The translations under genes and the position numbers were made by a program. From Bacteroidaceae bacterium (GTDB lineage: Bacteria; Bacteroidota; Bacteroidia; Bacteroidales; Bacteroidaceae), in assembly GCA_017520935.1 (NCBI GenBank), contig JAFXEF010000008.1, positions 25,915-89,914 on the forward strand: 64,000 nt of DNA. The letters run 5' to 3'. Each line of letters begins with the position of its first letter. Within the stretch, counting starts at the first letter, position 1. The notes below the pieces were generated by a model. It was given only the letters and a program-made list of their open reading frames with translations, had not been told where the DNA came from and did not search any database. Shown here one piece after another: positions 51,077-61,682 of the stretch.

Positions 51077-52276
51077 CTATTCTACATACAGCACCAATCC
51101 CTTGAGATACTCGCCTTCGGGATGGTAGATGCTGACGGGATGGTCGGCCGGTTGGGTGAGCTGGTGGAGTATGCGCACGCGGCGTCCCGACATGGCAGCA
51201 GCAGTGAATACGGCCGTGCGGAAGTTGTCCTTCGTCACTACCTGCGAGCAGGAGAAGGTGAAGAGGATGCCGCCAGGGCGTATCTTCTCGAAGGCCTTGG
51301 CGTTGAGCTTGCGGTAGCCCATGAGGGCGTTGCGCAGGGCATCCTTGTGCTTGGCAAAGGCTGGCGGGTCAAGGATGATGAGGTCGTACTGGTCGCCCAT
51401 GCGGTCGAGATACTTGAAAGCATCCTCGGCAAAGGCTTCGTGGCGGGTGTCTCTGGGGAAGTTGAGCTCCACATTGGCACGGGTGATGTCGATGGCACGC
51501 GATGAAGAGTCTACGGAGTGTACCAGTTCTGCTCCGCCACGCATAGCGTAGAAGGAGAACCCGCCTGTGTAGCAGAACATATTGAGCACTTTTCGTCCTT
51601 GCGAGTAGCGCTCGAGCAGGGCACGGTTTTCGCGTTGGTCGACGAAGAATCCTGTCTTCTGTCCACCCAACCAGTCTACATGGAAGCGTAGCCCGTTCTC
51701 TGTGGCAATATCGCTGGCTGTAGCCAGACTTCCCTTGAGGAATCCGTTGCCGCCATCCTCCGATGCCTTGTAGGCCAGCGTGGTCTCTGACTTGTAGTAG
51801 ATGTTGTCGATGATACCGTCGAGCACTTCGCCCAGCGCATCGGCAATTTCGTGGCGGCTCACGTGCATACCCACCGAGTGAGCCTGCATCACTGCCGTGC
51901 GGTCGTATACGTCGATGACCAAGCCGGGCAGGCCGTCGCCTTCACCGTGGACGAGGCGGAAGGCGTTGGTCTTTTGTTCATTGTCAACTGTCCATTGCCT
52001 GAATATGCTCTTGCGCACATCGTAGGCTGCACGGAGGCGCTGGAGCCAGAAGGTGCGGTCGATGGTGATGTCCTCAAACGAGAGTACGCGCACGGCAATA
52101 CTGCCTATCTGCACGTGACCCACAGCGAGGAAACGTCCGTCGGCACTGAGGATGCGCACTACGTCGCCCTCTTCGGGGCGGCCTTCTATATGGTGGATGG
52201 CACCGGAGAAAATCCATGGGTGGAAGCGCCCGAGAGACTCCTCTTTTCCTTTTTTTAGGTATACGGTCTTGTACAT
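51077..52276 (-). CDS. rlmI: RlmI-like 23S rRNA (cytosine-5) methyltransferase
   Basis: The 399 residues have an N-terminal PUA domain (about 1-80, HPWIFSGAIHHIEG). The Rossmann methyltransferase has GLRFHVDWLGGQKTGFFVDQ, the SAM loop VLNMFCYTGGFSFYA, DPPAFAK and the catalytic-Cys FTFSCSQ. It acts on 23S rRNA (C1962 in the E. coli enzyme). The segment FRQWTVDNEQKTNAF near residue 92 carries a GACAATG-type repeat. It is the last gene of the DUF5063-exonuclease-rlmI group, 26 bp from its neighbour. Confidence 0.92.
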   Translation of the reverse strand: MYKTVYLKKGKEESLGRFHPWIFSGAIHHIEGRPEEGDVVRILSADGRFLAVGHVQIGSIAVRVLSFEDITIDRTFWLQRLRAAYDVRKSIFRQWTVDNEQKTNAFRLVHGEGDGLPGLVIDVYDRTAVMQAHSVGMHVSRHEIADALGEVLDGIIDNIYYKSETTLAYKASEDGGNGFLKGSLATASDIATENGLRFHVDWLGGQKTGFFVDQRENRALLERYSQGRKVLNMFCYTGGFSFYAMRGGAELVHSVDSSSRAIDITRANVELNFPRDTRHEAFAEDAFKYLDRMGDQYDLIILDPPAFAKHKDALRNALMGYRKLNAKAFEKIRPGGILFTFSCSQVVTKDNFRTAVFTAAAMSGRRVRILHQLTQPADHPVSIYHPEGEYLKGLVLYVE

Positions 52277-52302
52277 TTTTTCTGTTTGAGTTAATTCGTC
52301 TA

Positions 52303-52917
52303 TTATATGTCTGCCTTCACGACCCGGAAATCTTGCCTGCTCTTCAGCTCCTCCAGATATTTATATATACGTATGCAGGCCCATGCGTCAGTGGCGGCAT
52401 AGCCCTTTTGGCGGTCGGTGAGCACATCGGCTTCCCAGTTGGTGAGGCGTTGCGACTTGGATATTTTTTTCCCGAACAGCAGGGCATATATCTTCTGCAG
52501 GCTTTGTGCCTCGATACCCATCTCCTTTACGTAACCTTGTAGGTCAAGGAATCCGTGTGGCTCGAAACTGTGTTTGCGATGCAGGCTGTGTATGTCGTCT
52601 TTCAGTGAGAGACCCACCTTGAGTTGGTTGCTCTGCAGTAGTTCGATGAGTGCATCGGGCATTCCTATATAATTGAGGCGGAAGAGGAAGCAGGTGTCTT
52701 CGGTCGATACCTGCATCAGCGCCACCTCGTAGGTCTTGCCTTTGGCAAAGCTGGGGCGTGTCTCCGTGTCGATGCCGAGGACGGGGAATCCCTTGAGGTA
52801 TCGCACTGCCTTCTCCACGTCGGATGCGCTGTGTATCACTATGATGCGCCCTGTGAAGAGGTCGGATGGCATTTGGACAATATCGGCCTTGGCAATGTTG
52901 CTGGCAATCTCAATCAT
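52303..52917 (-). CDS. DEDD-family 3'-5' exonuclease-like protein
   Basis: The 204 residues form an RNase D/DnaQ-type domain. The DEDD residues are seen in VLGIDTETRPSF, GLSLKDDIHSLH and GYAATDAWACIRIY. No HRDC domain is present, so it is shorter than RNase D. It probably trims or degrades RNA or DNA in the cytoplasm. ATG 52917 overlaps the upstream DUF5063 gene by 8 bp; ATG 52935 is an alternative. It is cotranscribed with both neighbours. Confidence 0.88.
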   Translation of the reverse strand: MIEIASNIAKADIVQMPSDLFTGRIIVIHSASDVEKAVRYLKGFPVLGIDTETRPSFAKGKTYEVALMQVSTEDTCFLFRLNYIGMPDALIELLQSNQLKVGLSLKDDIHSLHRKHSFEPHGFLDLQGYVKEMGIEAQSLQKIYALLFGKKISKSQRLTNWEADVLTDRQKGYAATDAWACIRIYKYLEELKSRQDFRVVKADI

Positions 52918-53455
52918 CGAATTCGTCCTCCTCATTGTCTGTTGTGCTGTACTTCACTTCGTGGAGGGCACGCATCGTGTTGACCAGTGTTTGTCCCCAG
53001 TAGCCGATGAAGTGTTCGCGACATTGCGCCAGCGCGTCGTGCATCGTCTCGTTGAGCCCACTGCGAAACTGGCACACAAAGTCCTTCACCACCTGATATA
53101 TGTCCGACAGGTCTTCGGCAATGCTTTTGCGTATGGGGGTGTCGCTGTACTTCATATCCTCTACGAACACATCGAGATAGTCGTCGCGGTCGGCCATCAG
53201 CTCCTGTAGGTTGAGGCGTATCACCTCATAGTCGTCTTCTGTGACAAAAGTCTCTAATCCGTCTTCGCCCATTACTTCGCATTCGGGCAACATGGAAGCC
53301 TTTATATATAATAAAGGTAGTATCTTGAGCAGCGTGTCTACAAACTCCGCCCGCTTTTGTCCCTCACATCGCTCGATGAAGGCGCAATACTCTGCTGCTA
53401 CGGTGACAAACTCCACCGAGTTGCGTTCAAATATCACTTGTGATGTCTGTTTCAT
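52910..53455 (-). CDS. DUF5063 family protein
   Basis: The 181 residues are acidic and alpha-helical: SVEFVTVAAEYCAFIERCEG, LLYIKASMLPECE and the Asp/Glu tail DNEEDEFDD. The family is conserved in Bacteroidetes next to an exonuclease and an rRNA methyltransferase, as here; its function is unknown to me. ATG 53455 is preferred over 53470 because the repeat-borne promoter box ends at 53478, which puts 53470 at the expected transcription start. Confidence 0.85.
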   Translation of the reverse strand: MKQTSQVIFERNSVEFVTVAAEYCAFIERCEGQKRAEFVDTLLKILPLLYIKASMLPECEVMGEDGLETFVTEDDYEVIRLNLQELMADRDDYLDVFVEDMKYSDTPIRKSIAEDLSDIYQVVKDFVCQFRSGLNETMHDALAQCREHFIGYWGQTLVNTMRALHEVKYSTTDNEEDEFDD

Positions 53456-53477
53456 ATCCAATTTTCGCAAATTCGCA

Positions 53478-53695
53478 CAAAGGTACGAAAAAGCGAGCGA
53501 GAAATATCAAGCTTGCTTGAATATTTTTCACAGCGAGCGACGATCTCCTTCACGATGCAATCGTAAAGGTACGAAAAAGCGAGCGAGAAATATCAAGCTT
53601 CTTGGACAAGCCAAGTGCTAAGGCAGGTCTTGAATATTTTTCACAGCGAGCGACGATCCCCTTCACGATGCAATCGTAAAGGTACGAAAAAGCGG
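53478..53695 (-). repeat. Promoter-bearing repeat (family A), reversed, two and a half copies
   Basis: On the minus strand the order is truncated copy, copy, copy, with boxes TACCTTTA, TACCTTTA and TACCTTTG (last at 53485-53478). CGCTCGCT segments and ATTCAAGCAAGCTTGATATTT hairpins are present; the middle hairpin is interrupted by an extra 28 bp. It points toward DUF5063, not toward ftsK. Confidence 0.8.
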
Positions 53696-53752
53696 GCAAG
53701 ATGTACAGAAAGAAAACCGAAAAAAAATCTTGTAGAAAACCGAAAGTATTCA

Positions 53753-53760
53753 TAACTTTG
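53753..53760 (+). promoter_or_regulatory. -7 box of ftsK operon
   Basis: TAACTTTG on the plus strand, 37 bp before the ftsK ATG. Confidence 0.6.
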
Positions 53761-53797
53761 CAAAATTCAAGCAATATAGGAGCATACACGATAAAAT

Positions 53798-56236
53798 ATG
53801 GCTACGCAAAAAAATACAAAGAAGGAAAAGGTTCAGAAAGAGAAGAAGGAAATCAAATGGATACAGAGTATCCGCACTGCAATAGAGAACGAAACAACAC
53901 AATTTGTTGTAGGATTGCTGCTGGTAATGGTGTCTCTATATATGATATTAGCCTTCAGTTCGTTTGTTCTCAATGGTGGTGCCGACCAGAGTGCTATGGA
54001 GGCGCAAACAGTGACTGAATCCCTTACCGACACTGCTCCGGAGAAGGTGGAGAATGCTACAGGACGTAGCGGAGCACACATAGCTCATACACTCATCAAT
54101 GGCTGTTTCGGTATCTCGGCTTACAGCATCGCCGCGTTCCTGCTGGTGCTGGGACTCAATCTCATGCGCACCTACAAGTTCAACCTCAAGCATTGGGGAA
54201 TCTGCTGCGCCACCATTCTCGTATGGGGGTCGTTGTTCTTGAGCATCACCGTAGACCGTTGGTTTATAGATTCGGGTATCTACTGGGGTGGCTACCACGG
54301 GCATAATGTGTCTGAATGGCTCAATGCCCAGTTTGGTATGCCCGGTATCATCATTCTGTTGGCTGTGATTGCGGTTCTGTTTTGCATGTACCTCACGAGC
54401 AATACGATAGAGTTTATTCGCAGATTGCTGCACCCCAAGTCGTTGCTCCCAGGCAAGGATGAGGTGGAGAAGGACGCCCCTCTCTGTGAGGAAGCCAAAC
54501 CCGACACTTCGGACGTTGACTTTACCATTGAGGAGCAGCCCACAGAGATTGAGTGGGCTACCGATAGCAAGGATACCGGGAATGTTGTGGGCGATGATAT
54601 GGAAATGGAGATTGTGGAGACCGTAGAGGAGGAGACTGTTCCTGCAGCTCCTGCCGGGCAATCGGAGGCTGACTTTACTATCGAAATCAATGAAGAGGAG
54701 GAGGCTGAGAAGATTCTTGAGCCATACAACCCACGTCTCGACCTCTCACGATATAAGTTCCCTACCATCGACCTGTTGGATAAGGGCAATGATGACTCGC
54801 TGTCGGTAGACCGTGAAGAACAGAATGCCAATAAAGACCGTATCATACAGGCACTGCGCAACTTCGGTATAGAGATCTCGTCCATCAAGGCCACCGTGGG
54901 CCCCACCATCACACTCTACGAGATTACGCCCGCCCCTGGCGTGCGCATCTCAAAGATCAAGAACCTCGAAGACGATATAGCCCTGACGCTCTCGGCCCTC
55001 AGTACCCGTATCATTGCTCCGATGCCTGGAAAGGGCACTATCGGCATTGAGATTCCGAATGCCAACAAGCAGATAGTGTCGATGCACTCCGTCATTGGTA
55101 GCCGTAAGTTTCAGGAGTGCAACTATGACTTGCCCGTGGCTATCGGCAAGACCATCACGAACGAGATATTCATGTTCGACCTCTGCAAGATGCCTCACCT
55201 GCTCGTGGCTGGTGCCACAGGTATGGGTAAGTCGGTAGGCTTGAACGCCATCATCACCTCCTTGCTGTACAAGAAGCACCCCGCCGAGCTGAAGCTCGTG
55301 ATGGTAGACCCCAAGAAGGTGGAGCTCAGTATCTACTCGTCCATCGAGAAGCACTTCCTGGCCAAGTTGCCCGACGGTGAGGATGCCATCATCACCGATG
55401 TTACCAAGGTGGTGCAAACTCTCAAGTCGCTCTGCGTGGAGATGGATACCCGCTATGACCTGCTCAAGCAGGCTGGCGTGCGCAACCTACGCGAGTATAA
55501 CGACAAGTTTATCAACCGCCTGCTCAACCCCGAGAAGGGACACAAGTATATGCCCTATATCGTGGTCATCATCGACGAGTTCGGTGACCTCATTATGACG
55601 GCCGGCAAGGAGGTGGAGCTCCCCATTGCCCGCATTGCCCAGCTGGCTCGTGCGGTAGGTATACACATGATTATCGCCACGCAGCGCCCCACCACGAACA
55701 TCATCACAGGTACCATCAAGGCCAACTTCCCCGCCCGTATCGCCTTCCGCGTATCGGCCATGATTGACTCGCGCACCATCCTCGACCGCCCCGGTGCCAA
55801 CCAGCTCATCGGCCGTGGCGACATGCTCTTCCTCCAGGGCAGCGATCCCGTGCGTGTGCAGTGTGCCTTTGTCGATACGCCCGAGGTGGAGCGCATCGGC
55901 CGCTATATCAGCGAGCAGCAGGGATACCCTACCGCATTCTATTTGCCCGAATATGTGGATGAGAATGCCGGCGAGGGCAGCAACCTCGATGATGTAGACC
56001 TCAAGCGCCTCGACCCCATGTTCGAGGATGCAGCCCGCCTTGTCGTCATCCACCAGTCGGGCTCCACCTCGCTCATCCAGCGCAAGTTCTCCATCGGCTA
56101 CAACCGCGCAGGCCGTATCATGGACCAACTCGAGAAGGCTGGCATCGTGGGGCCCGTCGACGGCAGCAAGCCACGCCAGGTGCTGTGTGCCGATGAGATG
56201 GATTTGGAGATGAGGCTAAACAATCTGAACGACTGA
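53798..56236 (+). CDS. ftsK: DNA translocase FtsK/SpoIIIE family
   Basis: The 812 residues have four membrane helices in the N-terminal third and an acidic linker (about 210-310). The motor domain has Walker A GATGMGKS (about 472-479), MVDPKKVELS, VVIIDEFGDL and ATQRPTTNIITG. A C-terminal winged-helix gamma domain follows (SLIQRKFSIGYNRAGRIMDQ). It moves chromosome ends through the division septum. It leads an operon with lolA and trxB. Confidence 0.95.
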   Translation: MATQKNTKKEKVQKEKKEIKWIQSIRTAIENETTQFVVGLLLVMVSLYMILAFSSFVLNGGADQSAMEAQTVTESLTDTAPEKVENATGRSGAHIAHTLINGCFGISAYSIAAFLLVLGLNLMRTYKFNLKHWGICCATILVWGSLFLSITVDRWFIDSGIYWGGYHGHNVSEWLNAQFGMPGIIILLAVIAVLFCMYLTSNTIEFIRRLLHPKSLLPGKDEVEKDAPLCEEAKPDTSDVDFTIEEQPTEIEWATDSKDTGNVVGDDMEMEIVETVEEETVPAAPAGQSEADFTIEINEEEEAEKILEPYNPRLDLSRYKFPTIDLLDKGNDDSLSVDREEQNANKDRIIQALRNFGIEISSIKATVGPTITLYEITPAPGVRISKIKNLEDDIALTLSALSTRIIAPMPGKGTIGIEIPNANKQIVSMHSVIGSRKFQECNYDLPVAIGKTITNEIFMFDLCKMPHLLVAGATGMGKSVGLNAIITSLLYKKHPAELKLVMVDPKKVELSIYSSIEKHFLAKLPDGEDAIITDVTKVVQTLKSLCVEMDTRYDLLKQAGVRNLREYNDKFINRLLNPEKGHKYMPYIVVIIDEFGDLIMTAGKEVELPIARIAQLARAVGIHMIIATQRPTTNIITGTIKANFPARIAFRVSAMIDSRTILDRPGANQLIGRGDMLFLQGSDPVRVQCAFVDTPEVERIGRYISEQQGYPTAFYLPEYVDENAGEGSNLDDVDLKRLDPMFEDAARLVVIHQSGSTSLIQRKFSIGYNRAGRIMDQLEKAGIVGPVDGSKPRQVLCADEMDLEMRLNNLND

Positions 56237-56288
56237 TTTGTAAATGTTTAACCAATCATCAATTGTCAACCGTAAAGTCCCCCCCCCC

Positions 56289-56924
56289 ATGACTATGCAA
56301 CGAATAAAATCAATACTTCCTGTCCTCTGTGCCATGCTCCTTGCGATGCCCCTCGCTGCCCAAGGACCTGCCGAGGTATGGCTCCGGAAAGCGGCCGACA
56401 AGTTCGAACAGAAGGGCGTTGACCTCAGTTTCCGCATCAACGAAGATGGCGTGCGCCTCAGCGGCCGACTGCTCATCGAGGGCAAGAAATTCTGCTTCCT
56501 CACCGACGAGATGAAGATATGGTACGACGGCACCACACAGTGGACGCTGCAGATCGACGACGACTACAGCGAGCTCTATATCAACGAACCCACTCCCGAG
56601 GAGCAGCAGAGCATCAATCCCTACCTCCTGCTCGGCAGCTATCAGGAACACTTTACTGCTACCGATGGAGGCGAGAAGACCTTCAACGGACTGCCGCTCC
56701 ACCTCGTGGTTCTCAAGGCCAACGACGACCGGCAGGAGCTCTCTCAGCTCAGCCTCTATATAGACCATGAAGGCACCCCTGCCGCCCTCGAACTCACCTT
56801 CCCCGATGAGCGCAAGTACAAGATCGAGGTGCGCTCCATGCGCAACGGCCTCACCTTCCCGCAACACACCTTCACCTATCAGCCCAAGAGCTATCCCGCC
56901 GATGAAGTGATCGACATGCGGTGA
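56289..56924 (+). CDS. LolA-like outer-membrane lipoprotein carrier
   Basis: The 211 residues have a signal peptide ending LAAQG. The family-like core AEVWLRKAADKFEQKGVDLSF, then GRLLIEGKKFCFLTDEMKIWYDG and TQWTLQ form the half-barrel. It probably ferries lipoproteins across the periplasm. ATG 56289 or 56295 fits the signal peptide; an earlier ATG at 56244 would add repeat-derived codons. It lies between ftsK and trxB on the same strand. Confidence 0.82.
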   Translation: MTMQRIKSILPVLCAMLLAMPLAAQGPAEVWLRKAADKFEQKGVDLSFRINEDGVRLSGRLLIEGKKFCFLTDEMKIWYDGTTQWTLQIDDDYSELYINEPTPEEQQSINPYLLLGSYQEHFTATDGGEKTFNGLPLHLVVLKANDDRQELSQLSLYIDHEGTPAALELTFPDERKYKIEVRSMRNGLTFPQHTFTYQPKSYPADEVIDMR

Positions 56925-56999
56925 ACGATGAACGGTATATAACGACTATCCAGATAGAACTCTAAACTTTAAGCACTAACTCTAAACAATATATACATT

Positions 57000-57938
57000 A
57001 TGGAAAAGACCAAATGCCTTATCATAGGCTCAGGCCCTGCCGGCTATACGGCGGCCATCTACACCGGTAGAGCAAACATCCCCACCATCCTCTACGAAGG
57101 ATTGCAACCTGGCGGACAGCTCACCATCACCACCGAGATCGAGAACTTCCCCGGCTACCCCAAGGGCATCAGTGGCCCCGAGATGATGGACGACCTTCGC
57201 CTGCAGGCCGAGCGCTTCGGTGCCAGCATGCGCAGCGGCATCGTCACCAAGGCCGACCTCTCACAGCGCCCCTTCCGCATCACCGTTGACGACGGCACCG
57301 AGATTGAGGCCGAGACCGTCATCATCGCCACGGGCGCATCGGCCAAGTACCTCGGCCTTGACGACGAGAAGAAGTATGCCGGCATGGGTGTCAGTGCCTG
57401 TGCCACCTGCGACGGCTTCTTCTACCGCAAGAAGGTGGTAGCCGTGGTGGGCGGTGGCGACACCGCCTGCGAGGAGGCCAGCTACCTTGCCGGACTTGCC
57501 AGCAAGGTATACCTCATCGTACGCAAGAACTACCTCCGTGCCAGCCAGATCATGCAGGATCGCGTCATGCAGAATCCCAAGATAGAGGTCCTCTTCGAGC
57601 ACAACGTCACTGGCCTCTTCGGCGACAACGGCGTTGAGGGCGCCCATGTGGTGCGCCGCAAGGGCGAAGCCGACGAGCAGCACTACGACATCGCCATCGA
57701 CGGACTCTTCCTCGCCATCGGCCACAACCCCAACTCCGAGATTTTCCGCGAGTATCTCGACACCGACGAGACAGGCTACATCCTCACGCAGGGAGCCTCA
57801 CCCGCCACCAACGTGCCCGGCGTATATGCTGCAGGCGACGTGGCCGACCCCCGCTACCGCCAAGCCATCGTGGCTGCCGGCAGTGGCTGTAAGGCAGCCC
57901 TCGAGGTGGAGAAGTTCCTCGCAGAGCGTGAGAGCTGA
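57000..57938 (+). CDS. trxB: Thioredoxin reductase
   Basis: The 312-residue FAD/NADPH flavoenzyme has FAD loop IIGSGPAGYTAAIY, redox CATC (Cys134, Cys137), NADPH loop VGGGDTACEEA and C-terminal GVYAAGDVAD. It keeps thioredoxin reduced and so can feed DsbD. Normal length. It lies 75 bp after the lolA-like gene, with no separate promoter seen. Confidence 0.96.
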   Translation: MEKTKCLIIGSGPAGYTAAIYTGRANIPTILYEGLQPGGQLTITTEIENFPGYPKGISGPEMMDDLRLQAERFGASMRSGIVTKADLSQRPFRITVDDGTEIEAETVIIATGASAKYLGLDDEKKYAGMGVSACATCDGFFYRKKVVAVVGGGDTACEEASYLAGLASKVYLIVRKNYLRASQIMQDRVMQNPKIEVLFEHNVTGLFGDNGVEGAHVVRRKGEADEQHYDIAIDGLFLAIGHNPNSEIFREYLDTDETGYILTQGASPATNVPGVYAAGDVADPRYRQAIVAAGSGCKAALEVEKFLAERES

Positions 57939-58092
57939 CGGAAATAAAAGTTGGTAGTAATATAGCTGTTGCCCTTGCCTATGAACACTATCAACCGTTT
58001 TAATATGCTATTGCTCGCTATGTGATATATTCCATCCTCTTCCTGCGAAGGGGATGGACGCAATCCTTGCATGGCATAGCAACTAAGAATAA

Positions 58093-59721
<1,629 letters not shown>

Positions 59722-59815
59722 TTTGAGGCTTGAGACAACAGCTATATCATCACCCGGAATTCTTTTTTTGCCCATCAATATACAGTCTATTAAAAAAATA
59801 TAACTATCTTTACCG

Positions 59816-60676
59816 ATGGTTATGAAGACATTGCCCAGACATAAGAGATTTTCGCACCTCGTAGGCATCTGCATGGTAGGTGTGGTGGTTGCTTTGTCTT
59901 TTATTGTCGAGGTCTGCTTTGGGAGCTTCCCTGTAGGCATATTCCGTTTCCCGCTCAACGTCTTGGTGCTGGCCTTGTGGATGCTGCTGCTTACGATGAT
60001 GTATCGCGGCAGAGTCCACAACGCTTGTGCCCGATTTATGCTTTCACGCGAGGCCACATGGCTCTCTCTTACCTTGATTGCTGTGATTGGCATCACCCTC
60101 GGGCTGCAACGTACGCCTTCGTCGACGGCATGGCCCACGGTCTGTTCGCTCCTGTTCGTGCTGAGCCATCTGCAATGTGTCATCATGCGTGGCTGGCGCA
60201 ATAAGAGGGGCATACGATGGCGTTTCTGCCTGACACATATCGGTTTGTTTTTGGCTCTCGGAGCCGGATTCTGGGGAGCACCTGACCGTGAACAGCTACG
60301 CGCCCCCGTGCAGCGTTATCCCTCCAACGAGGCCTATACTATGGAGGGCGAAGAGAGGCGCCTGTCCTATACCCTTGAACTGAAGGACTATTGCATCGAA
60401 AAGGCCGAGAACGGTACTCCCACCCACTACGAGGCACAGGTCATGGTCGATGGCACTCTGACGACACTGAAGGTCAATCACCCCTATGCACGGACGATAA
60501 GCGAAAAGATATATCTTGTCAGTTTCCCCACATCACCCTACGGAGAGAGATATGCCATCGTTGAGATTGTCAGCGAGCCATGGCAATGGTTGTCTGCTAT
60601 GGGCATCATCATGCTGATTGCTGGTGCCATGCTCCTCTTTATCCAAGGACCGAGGAAGATGAAAGTGGAAAGATGA
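59816..60676 (+). CDS. resB: ResB-like cytochrome c biogenesis protein
   Basis: The 286-residue membrane protein has several N-terminal helices (VGVVVALSFIVEVCFGSFPVGIF, VLVLALWMLLLTMM), a periplasmic beta region with RLSYTLELKDYCIEK, and a final helix (IIMLIAGAMLLF). It belongs to the ResB/Ccs1 side of the System II haem-attachment machine. CcsA is encoded 201 bp downstream. A TATCTTTA box at 59805-59812 ends 3 bp before the ATG; 59822 is an alternative start. Confidence 0.75.
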   Translation: MVMKTLPRHKRFSHLVGICMVGVVVALSFIVEVCFGSFPVGIFRFPLNVLVLALWMLLLTMMYRGRVHNACARFMLSREATWLSLTLIAVIGITLGLQRTPSSTAWPTVCSLLFVLSHLQCVIMRGWRNKRGIRWRFCLTHIGLFLALGAGFWGAPDREQLRAPVQRYPSNEAYTMEGEERRLSYTLELKDYCIEKAENGTPTHYEAQVMVDGTLTTLKVNHPYARTISEKIYLVSFPTSPYGERYAIVEIVSEPWQWLSAMGIIMLIAGAMLLFIQGPRKMKVER

Positions 60677-60877
60677 GAACGAAAACCAACTATTAACTAT
60701 TAACCGCATCGAAGATGTATTAACCGTGGCACAGCCACATTAACCAATAAACAAATAACCAATAAACAAACTGACGATTAAATATTAACGTGTAAAGGTG
60801 ATGGGTAAAGGTAATAGGCCATCCGGAGGGTAAACTTTCATCTTTCATCTTTCCACTGTCAACTTACTAACAACGAC
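60677..60877. other. Repeat-rich gap between ResB and CcsA genes
   Basis: AACTATTAACTATTAACC, AACCAATAAACAAATAACC and TTTCATCTTTC-type short repeats fill the gap. No promoter box is clear. Confidence 0.5.
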
Positions 60878-61657
60878 ATGGGTTGGAATATATTCCCCTT
60901 GTGGGCAGGTATCGTGATGCTGATTGCAGCTACAGCGTCCATTTGGGCGGTGATGAAGAAAGAGCGCAGCACCGTGGCAATAGCCACGATGTTGGCTGCC
61001 ATACTTGCCATGGGTGGCTTCATCATCCTGCTGTGGGCTACCCTCGAACGACCTCCCTTGCGGACTATGGGCGAAACTCGCTTGTGGTACTCCTTCTTCA
61101 TCCTTGTCTCAGGCTTGTTTACCTATTCGCGCTGGCACTACCGATGGATCATGCTGTTCTCCACCGTGCTTGCGGGAGTATTCATCATCATCAATATCGT
61201 CAAGCCCGAGATTCATGACCAGACACTGATGCCTGCCTTGCAGAGTATCTGGTTTGTGCCTCATGTCTCTGTCTATATGTTCTCCTATTCCCTGCTCGGA
61301 TGCGCCACACTGCTCTCTGTGGTTGCACTGGTACGAAAGAGCACCGACATGGATCTGGCCATCGAGAGACTCCTCTATGCAGGTCTGGCCTTCCTCTCGG
61401 TAGGCATGCTCACGGGCGCCTTGTGGGCCAAGGAGGCGTGGGGAGCCTATTGGAGTTGGGATCCCAAGGAGTCGTGGGCTGCTGCCACATGGGGATTGTA
61501 TCTCATGGCCATCCATCTCGCCCCGAGTGTGATGAACACATCCCGCAGATGGATATACCACACCATCATCCTGCTGGGCTTCCTGGCACTGCAGATGTGT
61601 TGGTATGGCATCAACTACCTGCCCTCGGCAGCAACAAGTGTGCATAGTTATAGTTGA
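60878..61657 (+). CDS. ccsA: CcsA-type cytochrome c assembly protein
   Basis: The 259-residue membrane protein has the haem-handling Trp-rich motif WGAYWSWDPKESWAAATWG, and conserved His at VPHVSVYMFSYS and in the later HLAPS segment. With ResB it exports haem and attaches it to CxxCH motifs. It precedes the tri-haem peroxidase gene by 25 bp, so the module may serve that protein. Confidence 0.93.
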   Translation: MGWNIFPLWAGIVMLIAATASIWAVMKKERSTVAIATMLAAILAMGGFIILLWATLERPPLRTMGETRLWYSFFILVSGLFTYSRWHYRWIMLFSTVLAGVFIIINIVKPEIHDQTLMPALQSIWFVPHVSVYMFSYSLLGCATLLSVVALVRKSTDMDLAIERLLYAGLAFLSVGMLTGALWAKEAWGAYWSWDPKESWAAATWGLYLMAIHLAPSVMNTSRRWIYHTIILLGFLALQMCWYGINYLPSAATSVHSYS

Positions 61658-61682
61658 TAACCCAATAAAACGTAAGAAGATT

